A stretch of DNA of 44,368 nucleotides from Gemmatimonadota bacterium (GCA_009692105.1 SHZS01000008.1:1-44368); one strand, 5' to 3'; counted from the first letter of the stretch, positions 1 through 9,242 are shown. Notes: a model not told the origin generated them from the letters alone. Program-made: numbers and translations.

Positions 1-1085
1 GCGAGCCTCGTATGACAGAGGAGGCCTGCCACCAAGAGCACGCCGAGGTCCCCGGCGATCAGGAGCCACCCGAGCTCCTCGGGGACCCCGCGGAGAAGAC
101 CGAGGCCGACGAACGCGAGGACCACCCCTCCGGTCGCCCAGATCGCCCACCGCTTCCAGGCCTTCCCAACAGTCTGGACCGCCGCCCCTTCAAGCTGGCC
201 GACTCCGGCTCCGGAGCTCATCGGCGGTGGGCCGCCAGCCACCCCTGACGCAGCGACGGCGTTTCCTTCGCCACGGCCTGGGTGCCGCCCCGGACCGAAG
301 GCCATGACGAAGCTTAAGAGGTATATCCCGAGTGGAACCACCCAGAGCAAGGGAACCGGAGATATCTCACTCGTGATGTGCGTGGTCACCCCGAGGAGCA
401 GGCTCGACGGGACGAACGCGAGCACGGTCCAGCTCAGCCGGCGCTCAGCCGAGAGCGGCGCAGGGGTGAGGGGAGCGGCGGAGCCCGGAGCGATCGCGGC
501 GGCACCGCCGCGCATCGCCGCTCCGCAGGCGAGGACGAGCAGGGCGATTCCCACGAAGGAGACCTTCCACACGAGCGCCTGCTGGTCGAGGGTCAGGAAG
601 GGATCGATCACGAGAGGGTAGGCGCCCAGCGCCAGGAAGCTACCCAGGTTGCTCGCCGCATACAGGAAGTAGGGGTCGCCCCGGTCGCCGTGCTCAGACC
701 TGGAGAACCAGCGCTGTAGAAGGGGGGCTCCCGCCGAGAGCGCGAAGAACGGAGGACCCACGCTCACGGTGAGGAGCCCGAGGAGCCAGAGGACCGGGGC
801 CTGCTCTCCGGGAGCCTCCCAAAGGAAGAGGCTCCATGGGACCGCGATCACCGCGAGGGCGAGCACCCAGGCGTGGAGCGCGAGCTGGCGCGCGGGACGG
901 AGGCGATCTAGGAGGAGGACGTATGCGTACCCCGCGAGGAGAACCACCTGATAGAACATCAGACAGGTGTTCCACATCGCTGGAGAACCGCCCAGGGCCG
1001 GAAGAAGCTTCTTCCCGAAGAGGAGCTCGACCCAGAAAATCAGGGCGGCGTTTGCGAGGACGGCGAGGGAGAAGAGGCCCTTCAC
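1..1085 (-). CDS. Spermidine synthase-like membrane protein, N-terminal part (partial, runs off left edge)
   Basis: Reading from a GTG at 1085 towards base 1 gives an open frame of about 361 residues with no stop. It is very hydrophobic, with repeated membrane segments, and contains phrases typical of the membrane half of fused MFS/spermidine-synthase-like proteins: FYQVVLLAGYAYVLLLD near residue 45, PFFALSAGAPLLQRWF near 112, YAASNLGSFLALGAYP near 142 and PLLWVVPLGIYLLSF near 245. The GTG overlaps the stop of the upstream glycosyltransferase as GTGA, so the two are probably translationally coupled and the start is well supported. In this family a Rossmann aminopropyltransferase-like domain can follow the membrane part; here it would lie outside the window. 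The real substrate of such proteins is generally unknown. Family placement is by recognition of the motifs. Confidence 0.75.
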   Translation of the reverse strand, partial: MKGLFSLAVLANAALIFWVELLFGKKLLPALGGSPAMWNTCLMFYQVVLLAGYAYVLLLDRLRPARQLALHAWVLALAVIAVPWSLFLWEAPGEQAPVLWLLGLLTVSVGPPFFALSAGAPLLQRWFSRSEHGDRGDPYFLYAASNLGSFLALGAYPLVIDPFLTLDQQALVWKVSFVGIALLVLACGAAMRGGAAAIAPGSAAPLTPAPLSAERRLSWTVLAFVPSSLLLGVTTHITSEISPVPLLWVVPLGIYLLSFVMAFGPGRHPGRGEGNAVAASGVAGGPPPMSSGAGVGQLEGAAVQTVGKAWKRWAIWATGGVVLAFVGLGLLRGVPEELGWLLIAGDLGVLLVAGLLCHTRL

Positions 1086-1903
1086 CGACCCTCAGTCTCT
1101 GCCACGGACTCCGACGCATGCGGCGCGGGAGATGCCTTCTGCGGCTCGTCCCAAGGATCCTGCTCCGGACGCTGCCACCGGACGGCCCTGGGGGGGAGGA
1201 GGTTCGACCGGAGGATGTGCCAAAAGGCGGCGACCCCGTCCGTCCAGCGGATCTTCTTCCCCTCCGCGTAGGACCGTCCCCGATAGGAGATCGGAAGCTC
1301 ATAGATCCGGGCCCCGGCCTGCGCGAGCCGCGCGGTGATCTCGGGCTCGATCCCGAAGCGGTCCTGAGTAAAGGGAAGCGTTTGGAGGAGGTCCCGCCGG
1401 ACCACCTTATGGCAGGTCTCCATGTCGCTCAGGTTCAGGTCCGTCAGGATGTTCGACAAGAGGGTGAGGCCCTGGTTCCCGACGAAGTGCCAGAAGAGGT
1501 GTACTCGGTGCTGGCCCCCCAGAAAACGAGACCCGTACACGGCATCGGCCCAACCCCGAAGGATGGGATCGAGCATCTCCAGGATGTGGCGCGGGTCGTA
1601 CTCTAGGTCGGCATCCTGGATCGCCACTACATGTCCTGTCGCTACCTGGAACCCGGCCCTCAGAGCTGCGCCCTTTCCTCGATTGCGCACATGGAGGATC
1701 AGGCGGTCAATCACCCCTCTTTTCTCAAGCAAAGTGAGGATCTCGTCGCTCCCATCATTCGAGCCATCATCCACCACGATGAGCTCGACAGAGAGAGGAA
1801 GCTCGCGGACCCGGGCGAGGATCGCCTCGATCGTGTTCCGCTCGTTGTACGATGGCACCACGACGGACAGGCGCAGGCGATCCCAGGGCAGATCGGGATT
1901 CAC
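1082..1903 (-). CDS. Family 2 glycosyltransferase (dolichyl-phosphate mannosyltransferase-like)
   Basis: The protein is 273 residues from a GTG at 1903. It has a GT-A fold: nucleotide-binding start LSVVVPSYNE at about residues 10-19, VELIVVDDGSNDGS, the metal-binding region VAIQDADLEYDP, and a C-terminal part with ETCHKVVRRDLL and a Y-G-R-S-Y element typical of DPM1/polyprenyl-phosphate sugar transferases. It should move a hexose from a nucleotide sugar to a lipid carrier or envelope acceptor at the inner membrane face. The start is chosen because the GTG overlaps the regulator's TGA as GTGA; a longer frame upstream would lie over the regulator's helix-turn-helix region. Its own stop overlaps the next gene in the same way. 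Co-transcription with a two-component system suggests regulated envelope glycosylation; that is inference. Confidence 0.88.
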   Translation of the reverse strand: MNPDLPWDRLRLSVVVPSYNERNTIEAILARVRELPLSVELIVVDDGSNDGSDEILTLLEKRGVIDRLILHVRNRGKGAALRAGFQVATGHVVAIQDADLEYDPRHILEMLDPILRGWADAVYGSRFLGGQHRVHLFWHFVGNQGLTLLSNILTDLNLSDMETCHKVVRRDLLQTLPFTQDRFGIEPEITARLAQAGARIYELPISYRGRSYAEGKKIRWTDGVAAFWHILRSNLLPPRAVRWQRPEQDPWDEPQKASPAPHASESVAETEGR

Positions 1904-3267
1904 TCGCTCAGCCCGTAGCTTCTGATCTTTCTGTACAGCGTCGAAGGGTCGATTCCGAGCACCTCGGCCGCGCGCGTCTTGTTTCCGGCCTCGGCCTGGA
2001 GCACCCACTGGATGTAGGCCCGCTCGATCACATCGAGCGTGGGGTTCGCGGGCGCGCCCTGGCCCACGAAAGCCTGGGCCAGAGGCGACAACACGCTCTC
2101 GGGAAGCGCGGACGCCTGGATCACAGCGCCGACCGTGAGGACGGCCGCCCGCTCGAGCGCATTCTCGAGTTCTCGGACGTTCCCCGGCCAGTCGTAGCGC
2201 ACAAGCGTGGCCTCGGCCTCCTCGGAGAGCTCCAGGGAGTTCCCCTGCTCTTCCGCCAAACTCCTCACGAAGTGCTGCGCGAGGAGGGGAATGTCCTCCC
2301 TACGGGCGCGAAGTGGAGGCAATGGGATAGCAATGACATTCAGCCGATAGTACAGGTCGCTCCGGAACTCCCCGCGACGGATCTGCTCCTCCAGGTCGCG
2401 ATTCGTCGCGGCGATGATCCGCACATCCACGGAGACAGGCTCGGTGGCTCCTACCGGAATGACCTCCCTCTCCTGGATCGCCCGGAGGAGCTTCACCTGC
2501 GTCTGCGGCGAGGTTTCCCCAATCTCGTCCAGGAGAAAGGTGCCCCCGTTGGCAGCCACGAGGAGCCCGTCTCGGTCCTTCACAGCTCCGGTGAACGCCC
2601 CCTTCACGTGGCCGAAGAGCTCGCTCTCGAGCAGGCCCTCGGGAAGCGCCCCGCAGTTGATGGAAAAGAAGGGCCGCTCACTCCGCGCGGAGCGGGCGTG
2701 GATATAGCGGGCCACCACTTCCTTCCCCGTACCACTCTCCCCAGTGAGCAAGATCGTCGAGTCAGTGGGCGCTACGGTCTCCGCTAGGTCCAGGATCTCG
2801 GTGAAGTTCGGGCTCCGCCCAACAGGACGCTCACCCCTCCCCCTCTCCCGCCGGCGGATCTCCTGGCGTAGCTCGCGGTTCTCCGCGCGGAGGACGCGCG
2901 CCTCTCCCGCTCGTCGGCAGATCGCGAGGAGCTCGTCGTTCGCGAATGGCTTCTGGAGGTAATGGAAGGCCCCTTCGTTCACCGCTCGCACCGCCGACTG
3001 GAGCGAGGCCTGCGCGGTCATGAGCACGACAGCCATCTCCGGGTCCACCTCCCGGGCCCGCGACAGGATGTCGAGCCCAGTGGCCCCCGGCATGCGGATG
3101 TCCGAGACCACGAGGTCGGGCTGCTCTCGCTCGAGCGCGGCGAGCCCGTCCTTCCCACCGAGGGCAGTCACGACCTGGTAGCCTTCGCCGCGGAAGAGGA
3201 TCCCGAGCGACTCCAGGATCCCCGACTCATCGTCCACCAAAAGAACCTTCATCTGCCGTTCACGCAT
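1900..3267 (-). CDS. Sigma-54-dependent NtrC-family response regulator
   Basis: The 455-residue protein has three domains in order. A receiver spans about 6-120, with the acidic pair in VLLVDDES, phosphoacceptor Asp56 in VVSDIRMPG and the conserved Lys106. An AAA+ sigma-54 interaction domain spans about 148-375, with Walker A GESGTGKE (176-183), the sigma-54 contact loop GAFTGA (223-228) and Walker B FLLDEIG (244-250). A Fis-type helix-turn-helix is at the C-terminus (AGNKTRAAEVLGIDPSTLYR). It should activate transcription from -24/-12 promoters when phosphorylated by the kinase encoded just upstream, whose stop it overlaps. A second ATG at 3252 begins directly at the receiver and is an alternative start. 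I found no convincing -24/-12 promoter in the window, so the target genes are unknown. Confidence 0.95.
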   Translation of the reverse strand: MRERQMKVLLVDDESGILESLGILFRGEGYQVVTALGGKDGLAALEREQPDLVVSDIRMPGATGLDILSRAREVDPEMAVVLMTAQASLQSAVRAVNEGAFHYLQKPFANDELLAICRRAGEARVLRAENRELRQEIRRRERGRGERPVGRSPNFTEILDLAETVAPTDSTILLTGESGTGKEVVARYIHARSARSERPFFSINCGALPEGLLESELFGHVKGAFTGAVKDRDGLLVAANGGTFLLDEIGETSPQTQVKLLRAIQEREVIPVGATEPVSVDVRIIAATNRDLEEQIRRGEFRSDLYYRLNVIAIPLPPLRARREDIPLLAQHFVRSLAEEQGNSLELSEEAEATLVRYDWPGNVRELENALERAAVLTVGAVIQASALPESVLSPLAQAFVGQGAPANPTLDVIERAYIQWVLQAEAGNKTRAAEVLGIDPSTLYRKIRSYGLSE

Positions 3268-4978
3268 TTACAGGCACCCCGGCGGTCACCTCTTCCCCTG
3301 GGAGGTAGACGTTGAACTCGGCGCCTCCCCCGCTCGCCCGCTCGACGAGGACGATGCCCTGATGCGCTTCCACGGCCCGGTAGACCACGGATAGACCCAG
3401 TCCCGTCCCCCCTTCACGCGTCGTGAAGAAGGGATCGAATATGCGCTCTACCTGCTCCTCGGGAACGCCCGGCCCGGAGTCCGCCACGCGGATACGTACG
3501 GGTCGGGGAACGTCGATCTCGGGAAGGAAGCGCCCCCCCCCGAGGTCCTCCACCTCGAGCCGCACGACCCCCCCCCGAGGGGAAAACTGGACGGCATTCA
3601 AGATCAGGTTGAAGAGGGCGCGGTGGAGCAGGTCCGCGTCCCCAGGCGCATGGACGGGGGTCAGGGGGGGCGTGAAGGCGATCTGTACGTCCCGCTCAGA
3701 GGCATCCGGATGCCTCCGCACCACCGTCGCGCACTCGCGCACGAGATCGCAGAGGTCCAGGGGCCGGACCCGGCCGATTCGAACGCGCGCGAAGTCGATG
3801 AAGTCCGAGAGCAGCCGGCTCAGGCGCTCGGATTCACGGACCACCATGCGCGTGAGTGTCTCCCGGTCGGATGCATCCAGCGAGGGGCTCGCGAACTGCT
3901 CGACGGCACTCCGGATCGAGGCGAGCGGGTTCTTGATCTCGTGGGCCATGGCGGCCGACAGCTCCGCCACCGCCTCGAGGCGCTCGGCCCGCCGGTTCAG
4001 CAGCTCGAGCCTCTCGAGGTCCGTGATGTCCTGGAAAATGGCCGTCACCGCGCGGGGCATCCCCGGCTCCTCCCGGAGCGTGGTGCTGACCCCCAAGGTG
4101 ATGCGTTCTCGGCCCCGCAACGAGGACGCCTTATGCCGGAACAGCATGACCCCGCCCTCGAGAGATCGCCGGAGGAGAGCGGCGAGCTCGGGGGCGGCTC
4201 GCTCCACCGCTTGAAGGACGGGAGCTCCCAACCACTGCCGCGCATCCATCCCCAGGAGGTTCTCCGCCGCGGAATTCATGTAGTGGAGCCTCCCGTCACC
4301 ATCCACAGTGACGACCCCCGTGTTGATCGTGCCGAGGATGTCCCCCGTGTCCATCCGAAGGCGCCGAAGTTCGGACTGCACGGCCCCGAGTGCGATCCCG
4401 GCCCCGCGGAGCCGGTCTCCCAGGATTCCCGTTGCGAGAGCGACGAGGGCAAAGAGCCCGACCTGGAGGAGGATCGGGCCACCGAGCGTCTGGGAATGTC
4501 CCCACACGATGTCCGCGAAGTAGAGGATCGCCGCGAGGGCACCGATGAGCACCCCGCCGGGCAGCGGGAGGAGGAGGGCTCCCTCGCTGATGACCAGGAT
4601 GTAGATCCAGACAAGGTTGCTGTCTCCACCCCCCGTGATATGGACAATCCCCGTGACGAGGAGGACGTCGAAGATCACCTGCCCGTATAAGAAGTTCCGG
4701 CTCGGCTCACGCTTGAGGATGTGGGTATACCAGAAGCCCCCGCCGCTGACGAGGAGCCCGAGCACGAACATGCTTGTCGCCAGGAACGTCTGTTGGGGCT
4801 GCGCCCGGGCCCAGACGAAGAGGGCCCCGAGCAGCACTCCAGAGACCAGGGCGACCCGGCCCGCGTAGAGCCATCGGAGCAGGTCGGCCCGCGCGAATAC
4901 ACCCGCACCCTCACGAGCGTAGCGGAAAGGCAGTGGCCGAGTCCAGAACGGCCCGCCCTGAGCGGATCGGTCAGTCAT
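3260..4978 (-). CDS. Membrane sensor histidine kinase with PAS domain
   Basis: The protein is 572 residues from the ATG at 4978. The first 190 residues form about six membrane segments without a large external domain. A PAS-type segment follows (GDILGTINTGVVTVDGDG). The HisKA phosphoacceptor helix has the H-box MAHEIKNPLASIRS, and the ATPase domain has the N-box LFNLILNAVQFSP, the G1 box DSGPGVPEEQVERIFDPFF and the G2 box GGTGLGLSVV. It autophosphorylates and should pass phosphate to the adjacent NtrC-type regulator. The start at 4978 is preferred over a GTG at 5020 because its ATG overlaps the stop of a small upstream frame as ATGA and because the GTG version only adds a proline-rich stretch. 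The signal is unknown; the multi-pass N-terminus suggests sensing within the membrane. Confidence 0.93.
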   Translation of the reverse strand: MTDRSAQGGPFWTRPLPFRYAREGAGVFARADLLRWLYAGRVALVSGVLLGALFVWARAQPQQTFLATSMFVLGLLVSGGGFWYTHILKREPSRNFLYGQVIFDVLLVTGIVHITGGGDSNLVWIYILVISEGALLLPLPGGVLIGALAAILYFADIVWGHSQTLGGPILLQVGLFALVALATGILGDRLRGAGIALGAVQSELRRLRMDTGDILGTINTGVVTVDGDGRLHYMNSAAENLLGMDARQWLGAPVLQAVERAAPELAALLRRSLEGGVMLFRHKASSLRGRERITLGVSTTLREEPGMPRAVTAIFQDITDLERLELLNRRAERLEAVAELSAAMAHEIKNPLASIRSAVEQFASPSLDASDRETLTRMVVRESERLSRLLSDFIDFARVRIGRVRPLDLCDLVRECATVVRRHPDASERDVQIAFTPPLTPVHAPGDADLLHRALFNLILNAVQFSPRGGVVRLEVEDLGGGRFLPEIDVPRPVRIRVADSGPGVPEEQVERIFDPFFTTREGGTGLGLSVVYRAVEAHQGIVLVERASGGGAEFNVYLPGEEVTAGVPVNA

Positions 4979-5157
4979 CGGGGGGAAGAAGAAGGTAGGC
5001 CTGTGTGCTCGGCCACCCACTCGCGGATCCTTCTCAGTTGGTCCTCCACGCGGCGAAGAGTCGATCCGAGCTTCGGACGCGCCGCGGGAGCACCCGCCGG
5101 AACACTACCTATTGAGGGGCACGTCCAGGGTCTGGCCAGCGTAGATTCTGGTCGCAT
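4975..5157 (-). CDS. Possible small protein coupled to the sensor kinase
   Basis: A 60-codon frame ends in a TGA that overlaps the kinase ATG as ATGA, the same coupling used elsewhere in this operon. The ATG at 5157 lies inside the end of the LysM gene, overlapping it by about 50 bases. The C-terminal half (GSTLRRVEDQLRRIREWVAEH) looks like an amphipathic charged helix; the N-terminal half is of low character. A shorter version could start at the in-frame GTG of the VEDQL segment, giving about 24 residues. I recognise no family. It may be a genuine small coupling peptide or only a chance frame in an intergenic stretch of about 125 bases. Confidence 0.3.
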   Translation of the reverse strand: MRPESTLARPWTCPSIGSVPAGAPAARPKLGSTLRRVEDQLRRIREWVAEHTGLPSSSPR

Positions 5158-6409
5158 TCATTCCGTTCTGCTCTCGGATCTCGTCCACGGTCGTACCGAG
5201 GCGGCTCGCGATCACGGAGAGGGAATCGCCGCTCCGCACGGTGTACCGCAAGACCCCGCTCCCGACCGCGGCGAGGGGAATCACGAGCGTCTGTCCCGCG
5301 ACGATCCGACTGCCCCGGATCCCATTCGCGGCACGGAGGAGGTCCTCCGTCACCCCGTATTGCGCCGAGATCGTCCAGAGCGATTCTCCAGGCCTTACGC
5401 GGTGTCTCGCCTCTTCGACCCCGGAGCGCTCGCCCTCGGAGGCCGTAGCAACCCGGGAATTCGCCACGGCACCCGCGGCGATCAGACGAGGCGACGGGAG
5501 CGTGGACGAGAGATCGGCCGACGCGCTCGGCCCCCCGGCGGACGCGTTACCCAGGGCTACCTTACCCACAGCAGGGGCCACCGGGACCGGCGTCGATCCA
5601 GCGACCGGCAACCGAAGACGCTGGCCCGCACGGACGAGGTCGCCGGACATCCCGTTCTCGGTTCGGAGCCGAGCTACCGACGTGCCGTAGCGAACCGCGA
5701 TCTCGGACAGGGTCTCCCCCCTAGTCACCTGGTGGGTCACCTCGGCGGTCCCCTCGTTCGGCCTCGTGGCTGGACCCGATGGTCCCCGATCGGCCAGGAC
5801 CTCAGAGCTTCCAGTTCGGGCCTGCACGTAGCGCGCGTAGGGGCGAGGGAAAACGGCCACATGATAGTGTGGGGGGTTCCGCTCGCGCGTCGCCTCCACC
5901 ACCCCATGAGCCTCGAGCGAGAGGAGCACGGGCTCGAGCCAGGCGCGGCAGCGGCCGCGGGAGCTACGCCGGAGGTCCACGGCCATTCCCGCGGGATGCA
6001 CGGAGCGATCGGACGCGTTCGCCGGCTGCAACGAGAGCGGACGAGTCAGGCTCGTGACGACCAGTTTCTCGCCGCAGGCCGTTCGATACTGGGACGCGAG
6101 CCGCTCGACGAAGAGCTTCACCTCTGGGCGAGCGAAGGGAAACGAGACCTCGACCAGCTCGAAGTCGGATTCTCCGACGATCGGAATGAGATACCCTTCC
6201 TCCACGAAACGGCGGAGCTGCGTGCTCGTACGAAGGAGGGTGTAGTCGTGAGCTCCTGCCTGGGCATCCTGCCGGTCCAGTGAAGCCTGTGAACCCAGCA
6301 GCGACTGCCCTTCGAGCGCTCCGACGGGAGCGAGCAGGACCCCGACCAGGGTAACAAACGCTCCCAGGCTGGGAACGAAGCCGTTCTCGCGGGCTGGGGT
6401 CATGGCCAT
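5105..6409 (-). CDS. Secreted DUF5715-like protein with three LysM repeats
   Basis: About 434 residues from the ATG at 6409 (another ATG at 6403 is equally possible). The N-terminus is a signal peptide or anchor (FVPSLGAFVTLVGVLLAPVGAL). The next 150 residues carry SDRSVHPAGMAVDLR and NPPHYHVAVFP, which resemble the zinc-ligand pattern H..D....H of M15-type D-Ala-D-Ala peptidases and the DUF5715 family. Three LysM domains follow, each starting with a Y/H-x-V-x-x-G-(D/E)-(S/T)-L phrase: HQVTRGETLSEIA, HRVRPGESLWTIS and YTVRSGDSLSVIA. LysM binds peptidoglycan, so the protein is probably held on the wall. Whether the N-terminal domain is an active peptidase is uncertain; the two His and one Asp are present. 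Confidence 0.82.
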   Translation of the reverse strand: MAMTPARENGFVPSLGAFVTLVGVLLAPVGALEGQSLLGSQASLDRQDAQAGAHDYTLLRTSTQLRRFVEEGYLIPIVGESDFELVEVSFPFARPEVKLFVERLASQYRTACGEKLVVTSLTRPLSLQPANASDRSVHPAGMAVDLRRSSRGRCRAWLEPVLLSLEAHGVVEATRERNPPHYHVAVFPRPYARYVQARTGSSEVLADRGPSGPATRPNEGTAEVTHQVTRGETLSEIAVRYGTSVARLRTENGMSGDLVRAGQRLRLPVAGSTPVPVAPAVGKVALGNASAGGPSASADLSSTLPSPRLIAAGAVANSRVATASEGERSGVEEARHRVRPGESLWTISAQYGVTEDLLRAANGIRGSRIVAGQTLVIPLAAVGSGVLRYTVRSGDSLSVIASRLGTTVDEIREQNGMNATRIYAGQTLDVPLNR

Positions 6410-6564
6410 CCGTAAAGCCAGGCGTGGCGTAGCAGAATGCGGAATCGCACCAACCAATAAACAAATGATTCCGCACACGCAAGCACGCGCTTCGGGCCGT
6501 CCGGAGCAAACCTCTGCCGCTCCCCCCTCAGCCTCGGCCTATCCGACTCGCCCGTCGGCCGGCC

Positions 6565-7188
<624 letters not shown>

Positions 7189-7230
7189 CAGGTCAGCTCT
7201 CCCTTTCGTCGGTTTGCGTGTCTGCGGGCG

Positions 7231-8475
7231 TCAGCTCGGGCTCGGCAGCAGCTCCGGTCCCAGGAGGTAGCAGAGCCGCTCGAGCAGGATCTCCCGTGCG
7301 CGCAAGGCGATATCATCCATGGACGGGGAGTCATGGTACTGCTCGGCGATCCGACCCCGGATCTCGCTCAATGACGGGATCTCGGGAAGGTGGACTTCGC
7401 GGAGGTATGCGACGGCCTCCTCTCGCGCCCGCTGGAGAGAGGCCGCCGCCTCGAGGCGCGTGTGCGCGAGCCTGACCTTCAGCTCGGCAAGTCCAGGCCG
7501 GCGGTCCGAGGCGGCCTTCAACTCCCGCGCGATGTGCTCGACCGGGAAGGACTCGGCAACCTCCCGCGCCACCTGCTCCACCACCTTGCGCCCGAGCCGG
7601 ATCTCCCCGGCGAGCAACGCCTTGGGAGGGGCACGTAGGTCCCGGACCAGACCGGCCCAGAAGAGCACCTTCAAGACATAGTACGAGATGTCGACCTCCC
7701 ACCAGAAGAAGCCCTGGCGGGTCGAACTCTGGTAGCGGTGGTGGTTGTTATGCCACCCCTCACCGAGCGTGATGATCGCGAGCCACCAGTTGTTCCGGGA
7801 ATCGTCCGCCGTGACATACCGCTGGTTCCCGACGACGTGAGCAAGCGAGTTGATCGAGAAGACGCAGTGGTAGAGGATCACGGTGCTCAGGATGAAACCG
7901 ACGAAGAGCCCGGGCCATCCAGCGAAGAGATAGCACCCAACCCCGAGTGCCGCGGCCGGAAGGTACGGGTGTTCGTCCAGCCACCGGAGCTCAGGGTACT
8001 GCGCGAGGTCCTGGACCGTGGAGTAGTCCGCCCTGGACTTCCGCTTCGAGAAGATCCATCCGACGTGGGAGAAGAAGAAACCCTCGTGCCGTGGGGAGTG
8101 GACGTCCTGGGGCGTGTCCGAGTGTCGGTGGTGGTGCCGGTGGATGGCCGACCACCACAGAACCCCTCGCTGGGCCGAGGTTTGGCCCAGGAAGGCCAGA
8201 AAGAACTGGAACCCGCGGCTCGTCTTGTAGGACCGGTGGGCAAAGTAGCGATGGAACCCCGCGGTGACGGCCCACATGCGAACCAGATACAAAGTGACGC
8301 ACATGACCACCGAGGTAACCGTGAACCCTGACCAGAGCACCCCGAGTGCCGCGAGGTGGATGATGGCGAAGGGAATGGCGTCGGGATAGACGATATCGCT
8401 ATGCGGCTCCCCGGCGTCGGCGTGCCCGCCCGGTGCCTGCCCGGATCGTGCGAGAGTAGGAGTCTCCGAAGACAC
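7231..8475 (-). CDS. Acyl-CoA/acyl-lipid delta-9-type fatty acid desaturase with C-terminal extension
   Basis: The protein is 414 residues from a GTG at 8475 with a strong AGGAGG site upstream. It has the three histidine boxes of membrane di-iron desaturases: HRYFAH (75-80), HRHHHRH (112-118) and HNNHH (near 260). Between them are pairs of hydrophobic segments. The family inserts a cis double bond into saturated acyl chains using oxygen and electrons from ferredoxin or cytochrome b5. The last 120 or so residues are charged and helical (KVVEQVAREVAESFPVEH and onward) and have no desaturase motifs, making the protein longer than many bacterial relatives. No electron donor is fused or adjacent. 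It probably tunes membrane fluidity. Confidence 0.93.
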   Translation of the reverse strand: MSSETPTLARSGQAPGGHADAGEPHSDIVYPDAIPFAIIHLAALGVLWSGFTVTSVVMCVTLYLVRMWAVTAGFHRYFAHRSYKTSRGFQFFLAFLGQTSAQRGVLWWSAIHRHHHRHSDTPQDVHSPRHEGFFFSHVGWIFSKRKSRADYSTVQDLAQYPELRWLDEHPYLPAAALGVGCYLFAGWPGLFVGFILSTVILYHCVFSINSLAHVVGNQRYVTADDSRNNWWLAIITLGEGWHNNHHRYQSSTRQGFFWWEVDISYYVLKVLFWAGLVRDLRAPPKALLAGEIRLGRKVVEQVAREVAESFPVEHIARELKAASDRRPGLAELKVRLAHTRLEAAASLQRAREEAVAYLREVHLPEIPSLSEIRGRIAEQYHDSPSMDDIALRAREILLERLCYLLGPELLPSPS

Positions 8476-8589
8476 GGCTTGACCTCCTCGAAAGGGGGGC
8501 CCGATTTTCTAAAGGAGCGGTGTCGGCCGCGGGCCGGCTCGCTCGTGGGAAACGATCAGGTGGTCATGGGGCCGGCGGGTGGCCGACCG

Positions 8590-8805
8590 CTACTTGTACC
8601 GATAGGTGATTCTACCCCGGGTGAGGTCGTATGGTGACATCTCGACCTTCACCCGGTCGCCTTCCAGCACCCGGATGTAGAACTTCCGCATCTTCCCAGA
8701 CAGGTACGCCAGGATCTTGTGGCCATTCTCCAACTCGACCCGGAAGTTCGCGTTCGGAAGAACTTCCTTCACCGTGCCTTCTACTTCGATTGCGTCGTTC
8801 GACAA
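8590..8805 (-). CDS. infA: Translation initiation factor IF-1 (TTG start)
   Basis: The 71-residue product is an S1-like OB-fold protein with the IF-1 signatures [38 protein letters not shown] and the C-terminal [17 protein letters not shown]-1 binds the ribosomal A site and works with IF-2 and IF-3 in initiation. The start is the TTG at 8805: AGGAG lies six bases upstream, the length matches the usual 72 residues, and there is no ATG or GTG at the right place. A longer frame back to 8859 adds a non-conserved Gly/Pro-rich stretch. It is not next to ribosomal protein genes. Confidence 0.94.
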   Translation of the reverse strand: MSNDAIEVEGTVKEVLPNANFRVELENGHKILAYLSGKMRKFYIRVLEGDRVKVEMSPYDLTRGRITYRYK

Positions 8806-8938
8806 GCACAACTCCTGTTCGCCTGGGCCGGCCGAACGTCCCAGCGGCCCGCCCGGCACTGTGATCGCTGAGGTAAGTTAATCGGACGCCGCCCTTTCTG
8901 AAACGAGGACAGGCGCCCTCCCCAGCTCTGGAGATCCC

Positions 8939-9211
8939 ATGAAACCGCTTACAATCGCGCTCATCCTGCTGGGGATCGCCGCCTTTATCGGCGGGGTCGT
9001 GTGGACAACCCTACAGGCGGCCGAGGTGGAGTGCGAGGTCTGCCTCGTCTTCGGGGGCACGGAGGTCTGCCGCCTGGGCCGAGGGCCCTCCGAGGAGGAC
9101 GCCCGCACTGCCGCGCAGCAGAGCGCCTGTGGCGGAAACACCTCGGGCATGGCGGAAAGCATCGCCTGCCTGAACCGCGCCTCGAGCCGGGAAACCTGCT
9201 CGGCACGCTAG
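8939..9211 (+). CDS. Small membrane-anchored or secreted Cys-containing protein, unknown
   Basis: The 90-residue protein starts at an ATG preceded by GGAGA. Residues 4-25 are one hydrophobic segment that could be a signal peptide or an N-terminal anchor (the sequence continues TTLQAAEVE). The exported part has six cysteines: two in CEVC, then one each in GGTEVCR, QQSACGG, ESIACLN and RETCSAR. The even number suggests disulfides. No known family is recognised. It is divergent from infA and convergent with psd. Confidence 0.7.
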   Translation: MKPLTIALILLGIAAFIGGVVWTTLQAAEVECEVCLVFGGTEVCRLGRGPSEEDARTAAQQSACGGNTSGMAESIACLNRASSRETCSAR

Positions 9212-9217
9212 GCACGA

Positions 9218-9238
9218 GGGGCCTGCGGCTTCGGCCCC
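9218..9238. terminator. GC-rich hairpin between convergent genes
   Basis: GGGGCC at 9218-9223 can pair with GGCCCC at 9233-9238 around a nine-base loop. It lies in the 31-base gap between the plus-strand small gene and the minus-strand psd, where a shared terminator is expected. There is no T-run on either side, so it may not be an intrinsic terminator. Confidence 0.3.
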
Positions 9239-9242
9239 CGGT

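Noticed and set aside
836-1606. Long Arg/Pro-rich open frame on the plus strand
   Set aside because: It is the antisense of the glycosyltransferase and membrane genes, with no domain and composition typical of shadow frames in GC-rich DNA.
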